Program-made: the position numbers and the translations under genes | NCBI GenBank assembly: GCA_014384665.1 | Contig: JACNFI010000113.1 | Span: forward strand, 1 to 5,182 | Direction of reading: 5' to 3' | DNA: 5,182 bases | From: Candidatus Cloacimonadota bacterium | GTDB lineage: Bacteria > Cloacimonadota > Cloacimonadia > JGIOTU-2 | Part shown: piece after piece, positions 1-5,154 of the stretch | Layout of the letters: each line of letters opens with the position of its first letter | Numbering within the stretch: the stretch's first letter is position 1 | The notes under the pieces: generated by a model | The model's database searches: none | The model's input: the letters and a program-made list of their open reading frames with translations, nothing else | Told to the model about the DNA's origin: nothing

Positions 1-558
1 ATATCCATATTTTCCTTCCAATCCGACTAATGCTAAGCCCTCAGAAAAAGAATGCGGATTGTACCCCCATTTATCTTCAAATCTTGGGTTTATGATAAAT
101 GCTCCTTTCTTATCAATATATCCATATTTATCACTTACTGCGACTAATGCCAAACCTTCTGAGAATTCTAGGGCGTCCTGAAGTCTAGCTAAGATTTTCA
201 CATGACCTGTTTTATCAACAAAACCATAATCATCTTCTAATATAAAAGTAGCCAAACCTTCAGAAAAATATCCAACCCGATCATATTGAGGAGTAAGAAT
301 CAACTGGCCGGTTTTGTTAATGAATCCAAATTTATCCTTTAAAACTACTGGAGCAAATTCTTCGCTGAATTTCATGGCATAATCAAATTGAGGTTCGATA
401 ATAGTATCCCCAATAGAATTGATATATCCATAAAGACCATCACGTATTATCACGAACCTTTTACTGTCATCTGTAAATTTAGAACAATTAATAAAAGCAA
501 TACTAATGATTGATATTGCAACCAAAATTATAATACCATTAATTACTTTTTTTTTCAT
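1..558 (-). CDS. WG-repeat-containing exported protein (partial, N-terminal 186 residues)
   Basis: Reading leftward from an ATG whose first base is 558, the frame stays open for 186 codons to the window edge, so the C-terminus is missing. Residues 1-4 (MKKK) and the hydrophobic stretch 5-23 form a signal peptide or membrane anchor. Cys25 in FINC could be a lipid attachment site, but Asn at -1 and Phe at -3 make it a poor lipobox. The rest is a run of WG-type beta repeats: YGYI (43), FGFI (77), YGFV (111), YGYI (145), YGY (184), each followed by a turn such as NKTG, DKTG or DKKG, and FSEGLALV-like strands at 64, 98, 132 and 171. The period is exactly 34 residues three times, then 39. WG repeats (WG_beta_rep family) have no established biochemical function; binding or surface roles are conjecture. 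The start is fixed by a strong ribosome binding site 8 nt upstream. It is divergent from the kinase operon and is the likely target of its regulator (inference). Confidence 0.9.
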   Translation of the reverse strand, partial: MKKKVINGIIILVAISIISIAFINCSKFTDDSKRFVIIRDGLYGYINSIGDTIIEPQFDYAMKFSEEFAPVVLKDKFGFINKTGQLILTPQYDRVGYFSEGLATFILEDDYGFVDKTGHVKILARLQDALEFSEGLALVAVSDKYGYIDKKGAFIINPRFEDKWGYNPHSFSEGLALVGLEGKYGY

Positions 559-566
559 TATTGTTT

Positions 567-573
567 CTCCTCT
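567..573 (-). promoter_or_regulatory. Strong ribosome binding site of the WG-repeat gene
   Basis: On the minus strand this reads AGAGGAG, a near-perfect Shine-Dalgarno sequence, with 8 nt before the ATG at 558. It decides the start codon and places the MKKK-hydrophobic export signal at the true N-terminus. Confidence 0.85.
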
Positions 574-595
574 TATTTTATTTATATACTATAAA

Positions 596-611
596 TACAA
601 ATTCCATGCCA
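596..611 (-). promoter_or_regulatory. Candidate sigma-54 (-24/-12) promoter of the WG-repeat gene
   Basis: The minus strand reads TGGCATG-GAAT-TTGTA. The sigma-54 consensus is TGGCACG-N4-TTGCA/T, so the GG doublet, the CA, the G and the TT are present at the exact required spacing (GG, ten bases, then G). Two positions differ: C to T in the -24 box, and C to T in the -12 GC doublet, which is the more worrying change. Counting 12 bases on puts transcription start near 585, giving a 27-nt leader that holds the ribosome binding site. The neighbouring operon encodes a sigma-54 activator, which raises the prior. An alternative sigma-70 reading exists over the same bases: TTGGCA (612-607), an 18-bp spacer, then TATATA (588-583). 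Confidence 0.5.
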
Positions 612-655
612 AACCATCAACCTCCCTTAAATTCGACATTTCAATCTTTTAAGGC

Positions 656-667
656 GTTTTATAAAAC
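656..667. repeat. 12-bp perfect palindrome GTTTTATAAAAC
   Basis: The twelve bases equal their own reverse complement. It lies about 70-80 bp upstream of the predicted start of the WG transcript, between the -24/-12 match and the larger operator-like array. It could be a secondary regulator or bending-protein site. AT-rich palindromes of this size arise by chance more readily than mixed-base ones, so no protein is assigned. Confidence 0.4.
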
Positions 668-691
668 AGTAATTTTGTCCGATTTCGACCA

Positions 692-712
692 GTAATATTA
701 CGCAATTGTAAT
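692..712. repeat. GTAAT/ATTAC half-site cluster
   Basis: GTAATATTAC (692-701) is a perfect 10-bp palindrome, and a third half-site GTAAT follows at 708-712, so ATTAC 697-701 can pair with either neighbour. Further copies are GTAAT at 669-673 and ATTAC at 735-739; the 7-mer CAGTAAT occurs at 667 and 690. The alternating layout echoes the stronger array at 777-804, but the low sequence complexity makes it less certain. Confidence 0.35.
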
Positions 713-776
713 GAATAGTTTTATTAAACAGTTTATTACCAGTGCTTTCCGGGATTATTGCAATGAGTGTCCGTTT

Positions 777-804
777 TGCAACAGCATGTTGCATGCGTGC
801 AACA
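777..804. promoter_or_regulatory. Candidate enhancer/operator: three alternating 7-mers TGCAACA / TGTTGCA / TGCAACA
   Basis: TGCAACA (777-783), spacer GCA, TGTTGCA (787-793), spacer TGCG, TGCAACA (798-804). Each adjacent pair is a perfect inverted repeat, and the outer two copies are 21 bp apart, two helical turns, so they lie on one face of the DNA. The first pair is 17 bp long with TGCA ends, the same geometry as the known NtrC site TGCACC-N5-GGTGCA. Activators with a Fis-type helix-turn-helix, like the regulator encoded at 3597-4982, bind such palindromes 100-200 bp upstream of sigma-54 promoters; this one is about 190-220 bp from the predicted WG start. The symmetry is seen directly; assignment to this regulator is inference. 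It could instead be bound by another dimeric regulator. Confidence 0.55.
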
Positions 805-842
805 CATTTGCGTGAAATCATAATCATCTCATAAAAATAATA

Positions 843-856
843 TTTTTTTAAAAAAA
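843..856. repeat. T7A7 palindromic tract
   Basis: Seven T followed by seven A, perfectly self-complementary, ending 15 bp before the TATAAT at 872. It overlaps the place where a -35 element would lie and may act as a rigid or UP-like element. No sequence close to TTGACA is present there. Confidence 0.4.
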
Positions 857-871
857 CTTTACGTACTATAC

Positions 872-877
872 TATAAT
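872..877 (+). promoter_or_regulatory. Candidate -10 box (TATAAT) for the kinase-regulator operon
   Basis: An exact TATAAT lies about 100 bp before the kinase start, within TATACTATAATTAT. The -35 region is poor: TTAAAA at 848-853 with an 18-bp spacer is the best fit, inside the T7A7 tract. No sigma-54 GG-N10-GC pattern was found on the plus strand between here and the gene, so basal sigma-70-type expression of the sensor operon is the simpler reading. The background is AT-rich, so a chance match is possible. Confidence 0.4.
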
Positions 878-908
878 TATTCAGAATGTTCCCGCCATGG
901 TTAGGGAT

Positions 909-934
909 AGAATAAATATAACTAAATTTATTCT
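909..934. repeat. 9-bp perfect inverted repeat in the leader of the kinase gene
   Basis: AGAATAAAT (909-917) and ATTTATTCT (926-934) are exact reverse complements around an 8-nt centre. It lies between the candidate -10 box and the start codon, ending 45 bp before the ATG, so it could be an operator for autoregulation or a weak hairpin in the leader RNA. No T-run follows directly in terminator style, and the arms are AT-rich, so an RNA hairpin would be weak. Confidence 0.45.
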
Positions 935-979
935 TATTTTGTTTATTTCTCGCATGAAATTTGTAGTATAAAAATAATA

Positions 980-3586
980 ATGAGTTTAAGAAATTATAAA
1001 TTTAGGAAAATTTTAAACGTTCAAAATGGTATTATATTCATTATCTTACTTACCTTTTTGTACTATACATTTAATCCAATAAAGATGTATGAAGATGGGG
1101 AATTATATCATAGCAAATTTACAAGAATTATGCCAGCTGCAGTTGCTATTGTTAATCGAGAAAATCCAGATGAATACTTTAGAGCTGTTAGATCTACCAA
1201 TGGCTTTTATGCTGAGTTCCATAATTTTAACGGTGAAATTTTCTCCGTGAAAGAAATACCAGGAGGAATACTAAGAAATATAGGCTCTCCAATATCAACT
1301 GGTTTATGGGCACAAGGAAAAGCATATTTTTCATCCTTATACGATCTTGATGAAATGGTAGTTTGGGAAGTTGATTTTGAAACAAAAGATATAAAAGCTC
1401 ATGACGTAATGAAACTAGACATTTTTACTTCATTGCTTGATACTGTTATTTACAAGAAAGGGGTTTGTTTTTCAAAACCAAAAATCAACTCCCAGCTAAT
1501 AGAGCCCATTGTAATCCAAGAAAATAATAATGACTGCTGTTTAATATTCTCCAAGGCAATGATCGATTCATTGACCTATGCAGTAAATTTAGAATTACTA
1601 AATGAAAATTCAGCTTATATTAGGGTTCGGGATCATATTAATTCCCATATTCGTTCTAAGAAATCTTTCACGGTATATGATGTTTTTGAGATCATTAATT
1701 TCTTCAGAAGAAATGGGTTCTATCGTTCAAAATATTTTAATAACATGACAATAAATAGTACTCCTGTAAGCAATATCTACTTATTGAACAGTGTTGATGC
1801 AAATAAAGATGGAAGCGAAGATCTATTAATACTGGCACGTTTTAATCGTTTTATTAATGATAAATTCATATGTTATGATGTCCGTAATGATACAATCATC
1901 TGGCAAAGGGACGATATATATAATATAAAAAATCTTACCAAATTGGATATTGATGCTGATGGGGATTTTGAGTTTTTATTCAGTACTTATTCTGCTTGTA
2001 ATGAAGTCCCCATTGATTTCTATTCAACAAACTCATTTCATCGGGATAGAAGTTACTTTTGTATACTAAATTCAGTTGATGGCACGACAAAATTAGTTAA
2101 TGGGCGACCAGCAATACTTGAATCTCCTCGCGGCTATTACGAGTTTCGATTTACCCCGATCGAAAACTCAAAACAGATATTAATGGGATTAATGGCAAGA
2201 TCGGATTTTGAGGTCAAGAAATTGTTTTTGTATGATTATTTGAGTAATTCAACTGACACATTAAATGTGAGTTATACAAACCTTTTAGGATTTAATAAAA
2301 AAGGTAAAAACATAGTAGTTTTTGATAATCCTCTAAATAAATTATGTTCGTTTACTTTGGGATCTGATTTCGAACAAAAAGCATGCAACACGATTGATAT
2401 AAATCGAAGTAAAATAATGACAATTATGCCCTCAATGATTGATATTGATAAACAGAAATATAATCTCTTATTATCTGATAAAAATATTGTTATAGATAAT
2501 AAGTTGAAAGAATATACAAACTTTGATACGAATTTTATGGAATCTACGTTCCAAAGTTTTAAAAATTGTATCTATTTCTTGGAGAATAGAGGTAATGATT
2601 ATTATTTCACAAAAGTTGAGTTTTTCAGAAACAGAACACTAAATCCTCTCATGATAAACATTCTAGTTTTTGAATTAATATCATTTCTTCTATTTTTATT
2701 TTTAAAACAATCTTTATCACTACCCGTTTTACCAATTAAGGATAACTATTTTGTTATCCATAGCTTTTTCGGTATTTTATATATTTGGAAATTAACCGGT
2801 GCCTTCAGCAGGTTCTTCAAATTGCCAAAGAGGATTTCATGGAATCGTCAAATACCATATAAATATCTCCACGATCTATCTGACCAAGTGCAGGAATTTT
2901 ATACCCACTCAGCATTATTCGTGAAAACAAAAGTTTATAAAATTCATACGGAGAAAGAGCTTTCTATTATACAGAGAATTTCTCACGATCTGAAGAATCA
3001 GTTATTAATGATAAAATTGCAGGTTGATGAATACTACAATGGTTTGAAAAAGAAGAAGTCTGAAAAAGTCTGCTCAATTCTGGAGACTATTAAGGATATT
3101 TCACAGGTTGCACAAACGCTTTCAAACTTTTCTCAGATCAACGAATTGTATAAAGAGAAAGTAAGCATTAATTCTCTGTTAGACGAGATTTTGATTGATC
3201 TGTATAATCATCCGAACATAGATTCTGTAGAAGTTAATATTGGAAAGGAATTTATTCTTCAAGCGGATGAAAAATTGCTGAAAATTGCATTGAAAAATAT
3301 TATCTCTAATGCTCTTGATGCGGTTGAGATTGAGAAGGGGCATAGAATCGTAATATCTGTAAGGCAGGTTGATCACGTGGTTAGTATTATAATAAAAAAT
3401 CCAACAAGTTTCGATAGTTCCAAATTTGATGAAATCATGAAATTAGGATTCACCACGAAAAGTTCCGGTTCCGGATTGGGAATTCCAATTGCTCGTTCTA
3501 TAATAGAGAAGCATGACGGGAAATTTCAAATAATGTTGGAAAATCAAATCTTTATAGTGGAAATATATTTACCATACGAGGTATAA
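980..3586 (+). CDS. Membrane sensor histidine kinase with large FG-GAP/VCBS-like periplasmic domain
   Basis: 868 residues. A membrane segment at about 14-31 is followed by a ~525-residue region predicted outside the inner membrane, then a second segment at 557-575 and a cytoplasmic kinase. The outer region looks beta-rich and carries two Asp loops of the FG-GAP/VCBS calcium-binding type about 50 residues apart: D273-A-N-K-D277-G-S-E-D281 and D323-I-D-A-D327-G-D-F-E331. A strand ending in IIW precedes the second, as in propeller repeats. It also holds nine cysteines. Residues 590-616 resemble the start of a PAS domain; no HAMP is evident. Kinase motifs: phospho-acceptor His669 in SHDLKNQL, N box around N773 and N777 (NALDA), F box GFTTK (823-827), G2 box GSGLG (830-834). 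The G1 Asp is replaced by Asn807 (KNPT). It should autophosphorylate and pass phosphate to the regulator encoded 10 bp downstream. ATG 980 is the first ATG or other usual start after an in-frame stop at 923, but has no Shine-Dalgarno sequence. The ligand is unknown. Confidence 0.93.
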   Translation: MSLRNYKFRKILNVQNGIIFIILLTFLYYTFNPIKMYEDGELYHSKFTRIMPAAVAIVNRENPDEYFRAVRSTNGFYAEFHNFNGEIFSVKEIPGGILRNIGSPISTGLWAQGKAYFSSLYDLDEMVVWEVDFETKDIKAHDVMKLDIFTSLLDTVIYKKGVCFSKPKINSQLIEPIVIQENNNDCCLIFSKAMIDSLTYAVNLELLNENSAYIRVRDHINSHIRSKKSFTVYDVFEIINFFRRNGFYRSKYFNNMTINSTPVSNIYLLNSVDANKDGSEDLLILARFNRFINDKFICYDVRNDTIIWQRDDIYNIKNLTKLDIDADGDFEFLFSTYSACNEVPIDFYSTNSFHRDRSYFCILNSVDGTTKLVNGRPAILESPRGYYEFRFTPIENSKQILMGLMARSDFEVKKLFLYDYLSNSTDTLNVSYTNLLGFNKKGKNIVVFDNPLNKLCSFTLGSDFEQKACNTIDINRSKIMTIMPSMIDIDKQKYNLLLSDKNIVIDNKLKEYTNFDTNFMESTFQSFKNCIYFLENRGNDYYFTKVEFFRNRTLNPLMINILVFELISFLLFLFLKQSLSLPVLPIKDNYFVIHSFFGILYIWKLTGAFSRFFKLPKRISWNRQIPYKYLHDLSDQVQEFYTHSALFVKTKVYKIHTEKELSIIQRISHDLKNQLLMIKLQVDEYYNGLKKKKSEKVCSILETIKDISQVAQTLSNFSQINELYKEKVSINSLLDEILIDLYNHPNIDSVEVNIGKEFILQADEKLLKIALKNIISNALDAVEIEKGHRIVISVRQVDHVVSIIIKNPTSFDSSKFDEIMKLGFTTKSSGSGLGIPIARSIIEKHDGKFQIMLENQIFIVEIYLPYEV

Positions 3587-3591
3587 GGAAG
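3585..3591 (+). promoter_or_regulatory. Ribosome binding site of the response regulator, overlapping the kinase stop
   Basis: AAGGAAG begins within the TAA stop codon of the kinase (3584-3586) and sits 5 nt before ATG 3597. The overlap of stop and ribosome binding site indicates a single transcript with probable translational coupling of kinase and regulator. Confidence 0.75.
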
Positions 3592-3596
3592 TACCG

Positions 3597-4982
3597 ATGA
3601 GTAGAAAGATATTGATCCTTGAAGATAATGAAAAATTAGCAACCTATTACTCGAAGCTCTTAAAAGAAGCTGATTTCGAAGTTGCTCATGTACAAAATAG
3701 TACAGCTTTCCTCAATAAATATCCAGAGTTTCAACCATCTGTAATATTATTGGATATAAAACTGAACAACAGCAAATTGAACGGGTTGCAGGTTTTTGAA
3801 GAACTGGTGAAGAGAAATAAATGTGACGCAAAGGTCATTGTGCTATCAGGGGAGGCAACACGAAGTGAAATAGCCCACGCAATGAAACTCGGAGCTCATA
3901 CATTCATTGAAAAGACCGGTGACTTCAATGTTGATAAGTTTTTATCGGATGTTCGAGCAGCAAATCAATTAAGAGAACAGGAAGAGATAGCAAAAGAACT
4001 ATTACAGGAGAAACGAAATCTTACTCGCTCCTTTCTTGAGCAATATCCATTTATTGGTGAGTCGCGCAAGATCAAAGAATTAAAGAAGGAAATTCTGCGC
4101 TATGCCCAAGTGGAGGTAGATGTGCTCATTTTGGGAGATACCGGTACAGGGAAGGAAGTTGTGGGCAATCATCTTTACTGGCATTCCAAACGCGCAGGCA
4201 AGCCCTTTGTTAAGATGAATGCTGGAGGCTTGCCCGAGAGTCTTGTGGATTCCGAATTATTCGGACACAAGAAGGGCTCATTCACCGATGCCCTTTATGA
4301 TAAAAAAGGATATTTTGAACAAGCAGATGGGGGTTACTTGTTCCTGGATGAGATCGCGAGTATCACACTTCCGATCCAGGCAAAGATATTAAGAGCTATT
4401 GAAAATAAGGAAATCAGGGTAATTGGTGGAACTTCTAAAAAAGTTGATATAAAATTGATGTTCGCATCGAATAAAGATCTTAAACGATTGGTAAAAGAGA
4501 AGGAAATGCGCAAGGACCTTTATTATAGGATCGCAAGAAATGTCATCTTTGTTCCTCCGTTATATGAAAGAGAAAACGATATTATTCTGCTGCTGGATTA
4601 TTTCTTCACTAAGCACAGTAAAGAGTTTGGGGCATTTCTCGATTTTGATCTGTACAAAATAAAAGATAAGCTCTTTCAATACTCTTGGCCAGGAAATGTG
4701 AGGGAGCTATCCAGCTTTTGCGAAAATCTCCTTATACGTTATAATATTATTGATAATGATGTTATTGTTGAAGAGATCAATAATAAGATTTCCGGGAAAT
4801 TCTATAAAGATGACAATTCCCTTTTTAAACTGCTTCAGCAAAAGAAATTATCTGATGGTCTGGATGCATTTGAAAAAAAATATCTTCAATATCACCTCGC
4901 CATGAATGATGGGAATATGAATAGAACTGCTGAAAAGATTGGCATAGAGAGAACAACACTGTATCGAAAGTTAAAGAAGTAG
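3597..4982 (+). CDS. NtrC-family sigma-54-dependent response regulator
   Basis: 461 residues, full-length for the family, with three domains. The receiver domain (about 3-120) has the acidic pair E9/D10, phospho-acceptor D53 in LLDIKL, S84 and K106 (FIEKT). A charged helical linker runs to about 150. The AAA+ sigma-54 activation domain (about 152-385) shows Walker A GDTGTGKE (180-187), the sigma-54 contact loop as GSFTDA (227-232) instead of GAFTGA, Walker B with D251-E252 (LFLDEI), arginine-finger region MRKDLYYR (R305, R311), PPLYER and WPGNVREL (364-371). A Fis-type helix-turn-helix (about 423-461) ends NRTAEKIGIERTTLYRKLKK, stopping right after the recognition helix. Phosphorylation by the kinase encoded just upstream should drive assembly into an ATPase ring that remodels sigma-54 polymerase. 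The likely target is the divergent WG-repeat gene, through the palindromes at 777-804 and the -24/-12 match at 596-611 (inference). The family assignment is secure; the regulon is not. Confidence 0.96.
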   Translation: MSRKILILEDNEKLATYYSKLLKEADFEVAHVQNSTAFLNKYPEFQPSVILLDIKLNNSKLNGLQVFEELVKRNKCDAKVIVLSGEATRSEIAHAMKLGAHTFIEKTGDFNVDKFLSDVRAANQLREQEEIAKELLQEKRNLTRSFLEQYPFIGESRKIKELKKEILRYAQVEVDVLILGDTGTGKEVVGNHLYWHSKRAGKPFVKMNAGGLPESLVDSELFGHKKGSFTDALYDKKGYFEQADGGYLFLDEIASITLPIQAKILRAIENKEIRVIGGTSKKVDIKLMFASNKDLKRLVKEKEMRKDLYYRIARNVIFVPPLYERENDIILLLDYFFTKHSKEFGAFLDFDLYKIKDKLFQYSWPGNVRELSSFCENLLIRYNIIDNDVIVEEINNKISGKFYKDDNSLFKLLQQKKLSDGLDAFEKKYLQYHLAMNDGNMNRTAEKIGIERTTLYRKLKK

Positions 4983-5009
4983 AGCGTGAAGCGTGGAGAG
5001 ATGAGGGAA

Positions 5010-5134
5010 GAGAGATCCGCCTTCGCTGTGTTACGGCGTGACAGGGGAGAGAAGAGCGAAGAGAGAAAAGTGAGGAAAGAGGAGAGATCCGCCTTCATTG
5101 CATTTCAGTCTCCGCTCCGCTACGCCCAGACAGG
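5010..5134. repeat. Two copies of a GC-richer intergenic repeat unit
   Basis: GAGAGATCCGCCTTC occurs exactly at 5010-5024 and 5082-5096, 72 bp apart. Each copy ends in a related tail: TTACGGCGTGACAGG (5031-5045) and CTACGCCCAGACAGG (5120-5134). So there are two units of about 36 and 53 bp, the second longer by about 17 bp in its middle, joined by purine-rich sequence. The units are visibly richer in GC than the rest of the window. In style they resemble dispersed intergenic repeats containing TCCGCCTTCG and TACGGCG known from many draft genomes. Small CGCC/GGCG pairings are possible (5018-5021 with 5035-5038; 5123-5126 with 5133-5136), but no T-run makes either a terminator. The spacing is a multiple of three, so overlapping frames show repeated EERSAF or KADLSS peptides; I regard these as non-coding. 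Confidence 0.65.
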
Positions 5135-5154
5135 CGAAACAACACTAAAAATTA

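Larger units (their letters stand above)
559..979. other. 421-bp divergent intergenic control region
   Basis: This stretch separates the divergent WG-repeat gene and kinase operon, and I see no convincing gene in it. It is unusually rich in dyad symmetry: GTTTTATAAAAC (656-667), GTAATATTAC (692-701), ATTGCAAT (757-764), the triple 7-mer array 777-804, T7A7 (843-856) and a 9-bp inverted repeat (909-934). There is also a tandem near-repeat, TTATTAAACAGT then TTATTACCAGT (721-743). The left end carries the promoter and ribosome binding site of the WG gene and the right end those of the kinase operon. The 600-830 segment is less AT-rich than its flanks. A 66-codon minus-strand frame over 627-827 lacks a family signature and is better explained as chance. 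Confidence 0.75.

Noticed and set aside
721..743. CRISPR-like or IS-end direct repeat
   Set aside because: Two imperfect copies of 11-12 bp with no spacers, no transposase and no target duplication; only a local near-repeat in AT-rich DNA.
757..773. Possible second sigma-54 promoter on the minus strand (CGGACACTCATTGCA)
   Set aside because: There are only nine bases between GG and GC; sigma-54 promoters need ten, and spacing changes abolish function.
627..827. 66-codon minus-strand open frame in the intergenic region
   Set aside because: It has no family signature, no good ribosome binding site (only GAG next to the ATG), and it runs through the palindrome array and the region just upstream of the WG promoter. 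Regulatory DNA explains the stretch better.
954..971. Tiny upstream frame MKFVV ending 8 bp before the kinase start
   Set aside because: Five codons with no ribosome binding site and no attenuator-like pairing; expected by chance in AT-rich DNA.
3179..3376. 65-codon minus-strand frame inside the kinase gene
   Set aside because: It lies wholly antisense to the conserved DHp and N-box coding region, so it is a shadow of the real gene.
5110..5150. Rho-independent terminator after the response regulator
   Set aside because: The CGCC/GGCG stem at 5123-5136 is only four pairs and is followed by A-rich, not T-rich, sequence. No other hairpin with a T-run is present.
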